36,767 nucleotides of DNA from Candidatus Sulfopaludibacter sp. SbA3 (GTDB taxonomy: Bacteria > Acidobacteriota > Terriglobia > Bryobacterales > Bryobacteraceae): NCBI GenBank assembly GCA_945890485.1, contig CAMDCN010000030.1, positions 1 to 36,767 of the forward strand, written 5' to 3'. The notes beneath the pieces are model-generated. The model ran no database searches. It was not told the origin of the DNA and was given only the letters and a program-made list of their open reading frames with translations. The translations under genes were made by a program, and so were the position numbers. Of this stretch, positions 8,254 through 16,368 are shown piece after piece (position 1 is the first letter of the stretch; every line of letters starts with the position of its first letter).

Positions 8254-8628
8254 ATGGTGCTTGATTGCGCGATGCTCTATGTGCGGGACTTTGCGGTGAT
8301 GGCGGAGTTCTACCGAAAGGTGTTGGCGGCGGAGCCGGGGAATGCCGAATGGACGGAGAGTTGGGCGTGGTTTCGAGAGGCTCGATTTGCGCTGCACGCT
8401 ATTCCGGAGGCGATCGCGCAGGAGATTGAAATCGCCTCGCCGCCGGTGGCGCGGGAGGACATTCCGGTGAAGCTGATCTTTCGGGTTACGGATGTTGGCG
8501 CCGAGCGGGCGCGGTTGGAAGCACTGGGCGTTCGCTTGGTGGATAGGCCGTGGCAGACGCCGGACGGGGCGTTTGATTGCCTGGACCCGGAGGGCAACGT
8601 GTTTCAGGTTTCGCCGGGGGAGGGTTAG
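8254..8628 (+). CDS. VOC (glyoxalase/bleomycin-resistance) family protein
   Basis: A 124-aa protein with the two beta-alpha-beta-beta-beta modules of the vicinal oxygen chelate fold: MLYVRDFAVMAEFYRKVL at the start and LIFRVTDVGAERARLEALGV ... FDCLDPEGNVFQVSP at the end. Members include glyoxalase I, ring-cleaving dioxygenases and antibiotic-binding proteins; nothing here fixes the substrate. The usual first metal histidine is not evident (DCAMLYV), so a metal enzyme is uncertain. The ATG at 8254 has AGGATGAG a few bases upstream. The stop overlaps that of the convergent propeller gene by four bases. Confidence 0.8.
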   Translation: MVLDCAMLYVRDFAVMAEFYRKVLAAEPGNAEWTESWAWFREARFALHAIPEAIAQEIEIASPPVAREDIPVKLIFRVTDVGAERARLEALGVRLVDRPWQTPDGAFDCLDPEGNVFQVSPGEG

Positions 8629-10064
8629 CGGGGTTGTGGTTGGCGAATGGAGTAGAGCCGGGTGTCAGTGCGGACGAGGAGTCGATCGCCGATGAGGGCA
8701 GGCGTGGCCATGGCCATCTCGTCGAGGGAGTTGACGTGGTGGAGAGCGAACTTCTCGCCGGCGGTGACGACGTAGGTTTTGCCTTCTTCACTGAGGCAAA
8801 ACACGCTGCCGTTGTAGGCCCAGGGGGAGGTGGTGAAGTATCCGGCGGCGCCGGAGGGGTCGAGCCGGGTTTTATAGCTGACTTTGCCTGTGGCGGCGTC
8901 GAAGCGGGTGAGGATGCCGGTTTCGTTGAGGGAGTAGACACCGCCATCGAGGACGACCGGGGTGGGGAGATAGGTTCCTCCGCGTTGATCGGACCAGGCC
9001 ACGAACTGGCTGGATTGCTCGCCGCGGGCGGGGGTGATGTCGCCGGCGCCGCCGGGCTTCACCGCAAACAGAGGCTTGCCGCGGCCGCCGTTCAGGAAGA
9101 GCAGGCCGTTGACGGCGAAGGGGCTGGGGACGGGGGCGCCGGACATGCCGCCGAGGCGCCAGATCTCCTTGCCTTCGAGATCGTAGCTGATGGCCTGGTT
9201 GGGGCCAATGGTGACGATTTCGGTGCGAAGCTGGGTGGTCCAGATGAAGGGGGTGGTCCAGGCGGAGCGGGCAACGGGGGGCGCGTTGCCGGAGTCGTTG
9301 GCGGGGGGCTTTTCACCGAGGTCGCGATTGGTACGCCAGAGTTGTTTGCCGGTGCGCTTATCAAATGACGCCAGATACTGCTGTTTCTGGTTGTCGCTGA
9401 GGATGAGAAGTTGGTTGCCGTGGAGGGCGGGGGAGCCGCCGGTGCCGAATTCAAGATAGATGGGGTTGGGTTCGAGGGGGGTGGACCATTGGGGCTTGCC
9501 CTTGAGGCTGAAGGCGTAGAGGCCGAGGTTGGCGACGTACACGTAGACGGATTTGCCGTCAGTGACGGGGGTTTCCGAGGTGAAGCTGTTTTTGCGGTGG
9601 CGGCCGCCGGGGGGGCGGCCGGAGTAGAACTCCTTCTTCCAGAGGGGGGCGCCGGATTTGAGGTCGAGGCAGTGGAGGTAGTAGTGGAGGTTGACTTCGT
9701 TGGGCATTTCGAAGTCGCGTTCGTTGATCTTGGCGAGGATTTCGGGGAACTTGAGGCCCTTCTTGGCGAGTTCGGCGGCGTATTCGTTGCTGTATTCGGT
9801 GCCGACCTGGGGGACTTTGGAGGCACCGTCGGTGGTGACGGAGGTGAGGTAGACCTTGCCGCCGGTGACGATGGGGGAGGACCAGCCGCGGCCGGGGATG
9901 GGGGTGGACCATTCGATGTTCTGGGTTTTGGACCAGTGGGTGGGGAGGGCGGGATTGGCGGAGACGGGGTTGGCGGCGGGGCCGCGGAACTGGGGCCAGC
10001 CGGGGTCGGCGGCGGAGAGGGTGGCGAGGGTGAGGAGGGTGGCGGCGGGGAGCGAGACTTTCAT
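8625..10064 (-). CDS. Exported PQQ-like beta-propeller repeat protein (BamB/quinoprotein-like)
   Basis: A 479-aa secreted protein. Residues 1-18 are a signal peptide; WPQFRGPAANPVS follows, the usual opening of this family in Acidobacteria and Planctomycetes. Propeller blades are visible as repeated G-x-L/V-Y-x-L and D-x-x-TGK-x-x-W motifs: GGKVYLTSV, CLDLKSGAPLWKKEF, GKSVYVYVANLGLYAFSLKGKPQW, ASFDKRTGKQLWRTN, YDLEGKEIW, FDAATGKVSYKTRL. These are PQQ-enzyme-like repeats, but no active-site residues of true quinoprotein dehydrogenases are evident, so it is more likely a structural or scaffold propeller. I chose ATG 10064, because residues upstream in the longer open frame are proline/arginine-rich noise and the signal peptide starts here. 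The gene is monocistronic and divergent from the HEAT gene. Confidence 0.88.
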   Translation of the reverse strand: MKVSLPAATLLTLATLSAADPGWPQFRGPAANPVSANPALPTHWSKTQNIEWSTPIPGRGWSSPIVTGGKVYLTSVTTDGASKVPQVGTEYSNEYAAELAKKGLKFPEILAKINERDFEMPNEVNLHYYLHCLDLKSGAPLWKKEFYSGRPPGGRHRKNSFTSETPVTDGKSVYVYVANLGLYAFSLKGKPQWSTPLEPNPIYLEFGTGGSPALHGNQLLILSDNQKQQYLASFDKRTGKQLWRTNRDLGEKPPANDSGNAPPVARSAWTTPFIWTTQLRTEIVTIGPNQAISYDLEGKEIWRLGGMSGAPVPSPFAVNGLLFLNGGRGKPLFAVKPGGAGDITPARGEQSSQFVAWSDQRGGTYLPTPVVLDGGVYSLNETGILTRFDAATGKVSYKTRLDPSGAAGYFTTSPWAYNGSVFCLSEEGKTYVVTAGEKFALHHVNSLDEMAMATPALIGDRLLVRTDTRLYSIRQPQPR

Positions 10065-10116
10065 GGTGTTCTTGGAATACGTAGATGGGTGAGCGGGAGT
10101 TCCGTCTTGGAGTGTA

Positions 10117-10124
10117 ATTATAAT
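10117..10124. promoter_or_regulatory. Possible overlapping divergent -10 boxes
   Basis: The AT-rich core AATTATAATT contains TATAAT on the plus strand (10119-10124) and on the minus strand (10122-10117). It is the only AT-rich patch in the 63-bp gap between the divergent starts at 10064 and 10128. No good -35 box is seen on either side, so this is tentative. Use of the plus-strand box would place the transcript start near 10131 and favour the ATG at 10206 for the HEAT gene. Confidence 0.3.
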
Positions 10125-10127
10125 TTG

Positions 10128-10919
10128 GTGAGGCTTCGGTGGCAGCGGCGGGCGTGGAAACAGATTCGGCGGTGGCGGGAAGGGAGGGCCGCGCTGCGGG
10201 CGCGGATGGAGCGGCCGGGGGCGAGTTTGGAGGAGGGGCTGTTGGGGATCTTGCGGGATCCGGCACTGAGTCAACAGGATCGGGCGGCGGCGGGGAGGTT
10301 GTTGGGAATCGACGGGAGAGCGCGGGGGGTGGAGGCGCTGTTGGGGCAGTTCTTCTCGCAGAGTGAACAGTGGGAGTTGTACATGACGGCGACGGCGTTG
10401 GAGGAGTTGGGCGATCGGCGGGCCGTGGGGCCGCTCGTCGCTACTTTGCGGGCTGAGAATCCGCATCGGCGGACGGCGGCAGCGCGGGCGTTGGGTTGGA
10501 TGCGGCAGCGGGGACGGGCGGTGGCAAAGGCATTGGCCGAATGCCTGGTGGACGGTTCGCAACTGGTGGAGACGCGGGAAGAAGCGGCGGAGTCATTGAG
10601 CTATGTGGGCACCCGGGAAACGGTGGAGGCGCTGATTGGGGCGCTGGGGGATCCGGAGCCGCGGGTTCGTTTTTGGGCGGTGTTCGGATTGGGCGGGATC
10701 TGCCGGACGGATGAGCGGGCGACGCGGGCGCTGGAGACGATGCTGGACGACCCGGGAGAGATGCCGGGTTATTGGAGCGTGGGGCTGGAGGCGCTGGCGA
10801 TGCTGCAGATTGCGCACCCTCGCTACCGGGGGCGGGGCCGAGAGTTGGCGCAGCGGATTGAGGCGGACGCGACTGCCACGGAGGCGCAACGCCGTTGGGC
10901 GGAGTCGTATCGGATTTAG
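10128..10919 (+). CDS. HEAT-repeat protein
   Basis: About 263 aa from GTG 10128, or 237 aa from ATG 10206; neither start has a strong ribosome site. The N-terminus is basic (RLRWQRRAWKQIRRWREGRAA). The body has alpha-helical HEAT/PBS-lyase-like repeats: DRRAVGPLVATLRAENPHRR, TAAARALGWMRQRG, TREEAAESLSYVGTRETVEA, LIGALGDPEPRVRFWAVFGLG, DERATRALETMLDDP. Such repeats form protein-binding solenoids; partner unknown. No signal peptide is seen, so it is probably cytoplasmic. The much longer open frame that begins near 9411 is an antisense artefact of the propeller gene; coding character begins only around 10128. Confidence 0.7.
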   Translation: MRLRWQRRAWKQIRRWREGRAALRARMERPGASLEEGLLGILRDPALSQQDRAAAGRLLGIDGRARGVEALLGQFFSQSEQWELYMTATALEELGDRRAVGPLVATLRAENPHRRTAAARALGWMRQRGRAVAKALAECLVDGSQLVETREEAAESLSYVGTRETVEALIGALGDPEPRVRFWAVFGLGGICRTDERATRALETMLDDPGEMPGYWSVGLEALAMLQIAHPRYRGRGRELAQRIEADATATEAQRRWAESYRI

Positions 10920-10930
10920 ATTAGAGGCGG

Positions 10931-11341
10931 CTAGGCGGGCGGCGGGAGGGCGCCGATTTGGGTGAGAAGTAGAAGTGCGTTGAGCTGGCTCCAGCGCTCG
11001 ACGCATTTGCCCTGCGCAAAGCGAAGGATGGTGATGCCGGGGACGCGGATGGGGCGGCCCGTGGCGGGAATACCTTGGAAGGGGCCCTGGTGGGTGCCGG
11101 TGAGCTCGAAGCGGACCGATACCTTATCGCCCTGTTCGACATAGTCTTCGGCGGTAACGGACAGGTCGGGGAAGGCGTTCCACATGTAGCCGTAGAACGC
11201 TTTGACTCCGTCGAGGCCGGGGGCGACGCCATCGTATCCGTGGAGAACGACGGTGTCGGCGTACAGTTCAAAGTATTGCTTCCGCGTGGACGGGTTGGCC
11301 AAATGGGTCAGGGCCTGCTCGATGATCGCTTTGTTCGACAT
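10931..11341 (-). CDS. SnoaL-like (NTF2-fold) protein
   Basis: A 136-aa protein starting MSNKAIIEQALTHLANPS. The core (YFELYADTVVLHGYDGVAPG, VKAFYGYMWNAFPDLSVTAEDYVEQGDKVSVRFELTGTHQG, RPIRVPGITILRFAQGKCVERW) is a SnoaL/ester-cyclase-like cone-shaped alpha+beta fold. Families of this type include polyketide cyclases and many uncharacterised ligand-binding proteins, so no reaction is assigned. I chose ATG 11341, because AGAGGA lies a few bases upstream on the minus strand. The gene lies 27 bp downstream of the broken TonB gene on the same strand and may have been co-transcribed with it. Its end is 11 bp from the convergent HEAT gene. Confidence 0.78.
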   Translation of the reverse strand: MSNKAIIEQALTHLANPSTRKQYFELYADTVVLHGYDGVAPGLDGVKAFYGYMWNAFPDLSVTAEDYVEQGDKVSVRFELTGTHQGPFQGIPATGRPIRVPGITILRFAQGKCVERWSQLNALLLLTQIGALPPPA

Positions 11342-11368
11342 GCTTCCTCTGACCCGAGAGGATATCAC

Positions 11369-13725
11369 TTAGAACGAGTAGCTGAGGGACACCCAGACGC
11401 GGCGGGGCTCCTGGAGATTGTTGTACACGCTGGCGTAGGTGGTGGCGTTGTTCACTGTGACCGGGAGATACGTCAGGAAGTTGGTATTGAGCAGGTTATA
11501 GATGGTTGCGTTCAGGGTGACCTTCTTCGTGAGTTGGTAGCCGGCGCCGAGATGGGCCATGCCGTAGCCTTGGAACGGTCCGATTTGATTGGTGGCGGCG
11601 ACGGCGGCGGCGCCGGTTCCGCGGGTTCGGTTGCTGCGGGCTTCCGTGCGCACCCAAAGGTTGAGGCGCTTGGTGGCGGCGTAGCGGACGGTCGAGTTGT
11701 ACATGTGCTTCGGCGTATTGACGAGGGGCTGGCCGGTTTGGGCTCCGCTCAACTGCTTGCTTTGGGTGTAGGTGTAGATGTTCTGGACGTCCACCTTGCG
11801 GAAGAGCCGGAAGCGCATGGAGCCTTCGATGCCGCGGGTGACCGCCTCGTCCACATTGATGCTTTGGCCGAAGAGGTCGAGGTTGGGCCAATTGCCGTAG
11901 TCGACGCACCCGGGGCGGTTAGGCGAGAGGGCGAAGCTACAGTTTTCAGCGCCGGGGCCGTTGGCGATCTTGTTCTGGAAGCGGTTGTTGAAGAGCATGG
12001 TGTTGAAACTGATGCCCTTGACAGTTGAGAGGCTCCGGCTTCGGTGCTCGTGCTGGTTTCGGGTTTGAGGCCGGGGCTACCGATGAGAGGGATGGTGCCC
12101 TGACCGCCGAACCCGACAATGCCGGTGGCGAGTTGATTCAGTTGGGGGGTGCGGAAGCCTCGGCTGACTCCGCCCTTGATGGTTAGGGTGGAGGTGGGAG
12201 AGTAGACGAGATAGGCGCGGGGCGAGGTGTTGGCGCCGAAGGTGCTGTGGTAGTTGTAGCGGAGACCGGCGGTGAGGGAGAGGCGGCGGAGGAGGCGCCA
12301 TTCGTCCTCGGCGAAGAGGGCGCTTTGATTGAAGTCGAACGGCGCGGGGGCGACGGCGTCGATCATTTTGGCGCCCCACCATTGACCGCCCACCGATAGG
12401 ACGTGGCGGGAGCCAAGGGTGGAGACGAGTTTCGAATCGAGGAGGGAGTTGGTGGCTTCGAGGGTTCGCGGGTCGCCGGCGATGCGGCCGGGGGTTGCGG
12501 GTGAAGCTGGAATCGAAGAGGCCCCAGGAGGTGCGGCCCGAGTGGGAGAGGGCGAACTGCTGGCGGCGGAACTTCATCTCTTCGGCATAGCCGCCCTGGA
12601 GGCCGACGGTGCCGAGTTGACGATTGCTGTTGTCGTAGGCCTGGGAGAGGTTGTCAAAATTGGCGTAGATGTCGTGGCGCTCATTGATGACGTAGGAGAG
12701 CCGGCCGCCCATGTTGTAGATGTCGGAGCGGGTGGGGCTGAGGCCGAAGCTGGTTGGCCGTTGACGGTTTCGTACTGGAGCGCGGCGGCATCGCGGCGGA
12801 AGGCGTTGCCGCGAACGGCGAGGCCGAGGCGGTTGGACCAGAGGGGGCCGGAAAGGTAGAAGTTGCCTTGGCGGGTGTCGCCGAAGTCGCGGTTGGTTTG
12901 GAAGGTGCCGTCGGCGGAGACGGTGCCGGTCCAGCGTTCGCTGACTTTGCGGGTGATGACGTTGACGACGCCGCCCATGGAGTCGGAGCCGTAGAGGGTG
13001 GACATGGGGCCGCGGACGACTTCGATACGCTCGATGGCGCCGACGGGGGGCATGAAGCTGGTGGCGGTTTCGCCGAAGCCGTTGGGGGTGACGCTACCGG
13101 GGGCGTTCTGGCGGCGGCCATCGATGAGCATGAGGGTGTAGTCGCTGGGCATGCCACGCATGCTGATGGTGAGGCCGCCGGTTTTGCCGACGTTTTGGCC
13201 GACGTCGACGCCTTCGACATCGATGAGGGCTTGGGCGAGGTCGGCGACGCGGCGGGTTTGGAGGTCGGCGCGTTGGATGACGGTGACGCTGGCGGGGGCT
13301 TCGCGGACGATCTGCTCAAAGCCTCCGGCGGTGACGGTGATGGCGTCGGATACGCCGGCGGGCTGGAGGGTGACGTCTTGGGTGGCGTGGGCGCCGGGGG
13401 CGATGGTGATAGGGAGGGATGCCGAGGCGAACTCCGGCTTGCGAATGCGGAGTTGGTAGGAGCCGGGAGCGGCCTGGAGGGTGAAGCGCCCTTCGGCGCC
13501 GGTGGTGACCTGGTGCTGGGTGGAGCCGCAAAGGAGAGTGACGGCCACGCCGGGGAGGACTGCTCCGGTGGAGTCGAGGACCTGGCCAGTGAGCTGGGCG
13601 GTTTGGCCGGAGATGGGTCCGGAGCAGGCTGGTTCGCGTTGGGGTGCGGCGGACAGAGGTGCGGAGATCGTGGAGCAGAGGATCAACAGGCACGAGGGTA
13701 GGAAGCGGTGCAGGGAAGAGGGCAA
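11369..13725 (-). pseudogene. TonB-dependent receptor (siderophore/colicin-receptor type) disrupted by three frameshifts
   Basis: Translated across frames this is one receptor of about 785 residues. It has a signal peptide (FLPSCLLILCSTISAPLSA), a carboxypeptidase-regulatory domain (TGQVLDSTGAVLPGVAVTLL ... EGRFTLQAAPGSYQLRI), a CirA/FepA-like plug (APASVTVIQRADLQTRRVADLAQAL, TISMRGMPSDYTLMLIDGRR, VEVVRGPMSTLYGSDSMGGVVNVITRK) and a barrel ending VWVSLSYSF. The frame is lost three times: near 12750 (after VNGQP, resuming SFGLSPTRSDIYN), in a five-C run on the coding strand (12490-12494, after FTRNP, resuming GRIAGDPRTLEAT), and near 12030-12045 (after TSTEAG, resuming STVKGISFNTMLF). Conceptual protein on both sides of each break is well preserved. 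The likely start is TTG 13725 with GGAG eight bases upstream. Either a recent pseudogene or sequencing errors. Confidence 0.8.
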
Positions 13726-14196
13726 ACGCGAGTCTCCGATGCGGCTGTGGCCGCAGGTGTTTTGGGGGGATCCGGATATGGGCCGATGGGCCGGCGGCAA
13801 CTGAACTATTCAGATGCGAGTGAATTGCAAAAAGGACTATATCCGGGCGGGGAGGCTCGGCTCAAGCAATTTGGGGACAAAACTAGTCTGATATCGATAA
13901 ATGCATTTGATGTATTTAAAATTCAGGGGACTGGTGCTAGATCCAAGGATCGTTCGACGCGGCGGGTGGTGGTGGCGCGTTATGCAGACAGTAGGCTAAC
14001 GATTTGCAGGAGCGGATGGGGCAGCGTTGGTGTTGCTGTGGGAAAGGGCGGTTGGAGAATGGCGGTTATCGAGAAGTGCTGTGTTATCATTTGGGCACTG
14101 TCGGACGTCCCAGGTTCGTGCGCCGCTTTGTCCGGAAGCGTGTAGGTTTGGATTCTGGCCGGTTTGAATCTGACGGAATTGAGAGGGGGCCTACGC
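13726..14196. other. Intergenic region between divergent broken TonB gene and sulP-like gene
   Basis: No protein-like reading frame and no recognised RNA. It holds an AT-rich block at about 13889-13924 (GATATCGATAAATGCATTTG and following TATTTAAAATT), unusual in this GC-rich region and plausible as a promoter or regulator site for either gene, and a 12-bp palindrome GATCCAAGGATC at 13940-13951. I could not fit a convincing -35/-10 pair, Fur box or riboswitch. Confidence 0.4.
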
Positions 14197-15543
14197 GTGT
14201 CTGCTGGTGGAAACGGTTCGTTGATTTGGCAGCGGTTCCGGCTGTTCAATACGATTAATGACAGCCGCTTTGAAGATTTAGACGGCAAGCATTGGAAGTC
14301 GATCGTTTACCGCGACTTTTCGGCGGGCCTGATTACCGCGATGACGGCGATTCCGATGGCGATGGGGTTTGCCATTGCCATGGGAATGCGTCCGGAGCAG
14401 GGGATTATTGCCGGAGCGATGGCATGCGCCGTGGGGCGGACTTGGGGCGGGTCGAAGTATCAGGTGTATGGGCCAACCGCGGCATTCATTCCGATCATAT
14501 TCGCGGTGATGCAGAAGTACGATCACGGCTTTCTGATTCTGGGGTCGATTATTGCCGGGCTGATTCTGATGGTGATGGGTTTGACGGGGAGTGGGGCGAT
14601 TGCGCGACGGGTTCCGAACTCGATTGTGGTCGGGTTCACGGTCGGAATCGGTTTGACGATTGCGGCGACGAACCTGTTTGACGTGTTTGGGATTAAGACA
14701 GCGGCTCCACCGGGCAATCTGTTCATGAAGCTGAAGGGCGTGGTGGAGAACATTGGGGAGATGAGTTGGGTGGCGTTGGCGATCGGGTTGGGTACGTTCG
14801 CGCTGACGAAAGGGTTGTTGAAGGTGTCGATTTTCATTCCGGCGCCCTTAATTGCGGTTGGTTTGGCCACGATGGCGACTGCAACATTCTGGGCGGGCGA
14901 AGGGCTGACCTTAATCAAGACGAAGTTTGGTTCGATTCCGAACAATTTCTTTGTTTTCACCCCGCCGAAGATTCCGGAGTTCACGGCGGAAGCGACGACC
15001 GATTTGGCGATCCTGATTTTTTCGATTGTGTTTGTGTCGGGCGTGGAGTCGCTGTTGTGTTCGTCGATGGCGGATCGAATGGCCGGAAATCGGAGGACTC
15101 CGTTCAACCCGGACAAGGAGTTTTGGGGGCAGGGACTGGTGCAGATCATTACGCCGCTGATCAATGGGTTCCCGTGTACGGGAGCTTTGGCGCGAACGGC
15201 GACGTCCATCAAGGCGGGGGCGGTGACGCCGCTGGCGGGTTACTTCAAGGCGGTTTTGAAGTTAGGGATGGCGTACTTTTTGGCGCATTGGTTGGAGATG
15301 GTTCCGATGGCGTGCATCGGAGGGATTCTGTTGTGGGTTGCGTCGAATATGATCAACTTCAAAGAGATTCGCCATGTGTTGGCGACGACGAAGTTTGATT
15401 CGGCGCTTATGATCTATACGGCATTGATGGTACCTTTGACGGACTTTCTGACTGGGGTATTGTCGGCGCTGGTGTTGTATTTTGTCTTGAAGCGGTTCTT
15501 CTTGACGGAACCGACGGAAGACGAGGGGAAAGCTTCGGCCTAA
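14197..15543 (+). CDS. SulP-family inorganic anion transporter lacking a STAS domain
   Basis: A 448-aa membrane protein of the SulP/SLC26 family (sulfate, bicarbonate or other anion transport). The membrane core is evident: YRDFSAGLITAMTAIPMAMGFAIA, GMRPEQGIIAGAMACAVG, KYQVYGPTAAFIPII (the conserved anion-site region), later FVSGVESLLCSSMADRMAG and GFPCTGALARTATSIKAG, with about a dozen hydrophobic helices. Normal SulP proteins carry a C-terminal cytoplasmic STAS domain of 100 residues or more; this one ends about 20 residues after the last helix (KRFFLTEPTEDEGKASA). I chose GTG 14197, preceded by GAGAGGGGG at 14181-14189, over an upstream TTG at 14164 without a site. A universal stress protein follows after 3 bp, surely co-transcribed. 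Bicarbonate versus sulfate cannot be told from sequence alone. Confidence 0.87.
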   Translation: MSAGGNGSLIWQRFRLFNTINDSRFEDLDGKHWKSIVYRDFSAGLITAMTAIPMAMGFAIAMGMRPEQGIIAGAMACAVGRTWGGSKYQVYGPTAAFIPIIFAVMQKYDHGFLILGSIIAGLILMVMGLTGSGAIARRVPNSIVVGFTVGIGLTIAATNLFDVFGIKTAAPPGNLFMKLKGVVENIGEMSWVALAIGLGTFALTKGLLKVSIFIPAPLIAVGLATMATATFWAGEGLTLIKTKFGSIPNNFFVFTPPKIPEFTAEATTDLAILIFSIVFVSGVESLLCSSMADRMAGNRRTPFNPDKEFWGQGLVQIITPLINGFPCTGALARTATSIKAGAVTPLAGYFKAVLKLGMAYFLAHWLEMVPMACIGGILLWVASNMINFKEIRHVLATTKFDSALMIYTALMVPLTDFLTGVLSALVLYFVLKRFFLTEPTEDEGKASA

Positions 15544-15546
15544 GCC

Positions 15547-16362
15547 ATGGAACAGTTTCAAGGGTTTCGACAAATTTTGGTGGCCGCACAGACCAAAGGC
15601 GGCGACTGCGCGCTGCGCCGGGCGGCGGAGTTAGTTTCCGTCAAAGATGCGCCGATTGTAGAGTTCCACGCCGGGGATACGGAACATCGTAGGCGGGAGA
15701 CTCTCGACAATGTGTTGCGGGAGGCCCGGAGGCACGCAACGGATCTTCTGGTAGTGGGCGGGCGGACCCATCTGACGGCGGCACGCGCGGCCATGGTGGG
15801 GAGCTGTTCGATCCTGATGGTACCGGAAGGGAGGGAACTCGGGCTGGGACGCATCCTGGCTCCGGTTGATTTTTCGGATCAGTCGGCCAAGTCGTTGCTC
15901 GTGGCGGCTTCACTGGCGCGCCGGAGCGGCGGGGAGTTGCTGTGTCTCGTGGTGGAAACGGAGGAGGCTCCGTGGCATTCCATGCGGGATGAGGCGGTGG
16001 AACATGCGGCGAAGTTGGGGCAATTGCGGGATTTTGTAACTGCAACGATTGGGACGGGTCCTGAAATTCGCTACATGGCGGAGCCGCTCGACCGGTCTGG
16101 CGCGGTGAGCGAAATCGGGCTGTTTTTTGCGCACTCCATCGAGGGCGCCGACGTGGCGTCGACCATTGAAAAAGTGGCGGCCCGGGAAGCAGCGGAGCTG
16201 GTTGTGGTGGGTACGCGGGGGCGGACTAAGTCGGCTTCGGTGTTATTGGGTTCGGTGGCGGAAAAGGTGATGCAGTTCGCGCAACGCCCAGTGTTGGCGG
16301 TGAAGAATCACGAGGACAACTTGGGATTGTTGGACGTACTGCTGGGACATCGCAACGACTAA
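15547..16362 (+). CDS. Universal stress protein, tandem UspA domains
   Basis: A 271-aa cytoplasmic protein with two Usp folds. The first (about 7-97) is degenerate (ILVAAQTKGGDCALRRAAEL ... ATDLLVVGGRTHLTAARAAMVGSCSILMVP). The second (about 102-258) is complete: GRILAPVDFSDQSAKSLLVAA and the ATP-binding signature G-x2-G-x9-GS in VVGTRGRTKSASVLLGSVAEKV, ending RPVLAVK. It begins 3 bp after the SulP stop, so translation is probably coupled. Gene pairs or fusions of transporters with USP domains are known, and the USP part probably senses ATP/ADP or energy state; here it may replace the missing STAS domain as regulator (inference). A weak hairpin (TGGCTT/AAGCCA, 16365-16383) follows the stop. 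Confidence 0.88.
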   Translation: MEQFQGFRQILVAAQTKGGDCALRRAAELVSVKDAPIVEFHAGDTEHRRRETLDNVLREARRHATDLLVVGGRTHLTAARAAMVGSCSILMVPEGRELGLGRILAPVDFSDQSAKSLLVAASLARRSGGELLCLVVETEEAPWHSMRDEAVEHAAKLGQLRDFVTATIGTGPEIRYMAEPLDRSGAVSEIGLFFAHSIEGADVASTIEKVAAREAAELVVVGTRGRTKSASVLLGSVAEKVMQFAQRPVLAVKNHEDNLGLLDVLLGHRND

Positions 16363-16368
16363 GTTGGC

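Noticed and set aside
9411-10127. Upstream half of a 502-aa plus-strand frame leading into the HEAT gene
   Set aside because: This part is antisense to the propeller gene and is Gly/Val/Glu low complexity; real protein character begins near 10128.
10065-10562. N-terminal extension of the propeller protein (645-aa frame)
   Set aside because: The extension is Pro/Arg-rich, precedes a proper signal peptide at 10064 and is antisense to the HEAT gene.
12030-12750. Programmed frameshifting in the TonB receptor
   Set aside because: Three separate shifts, none at a recognisable slippery heptamer with downstream structure; decay or sequence error is simpler.
12754-13701. Long plus-strand frame opposite the broken TonB gene
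   Set aside because: It is Gly/Ala/Asp/Val-rich low complexity, as expected from the antisense of a GC-rich coding sequence; the minus strand has clear receptor motifs.
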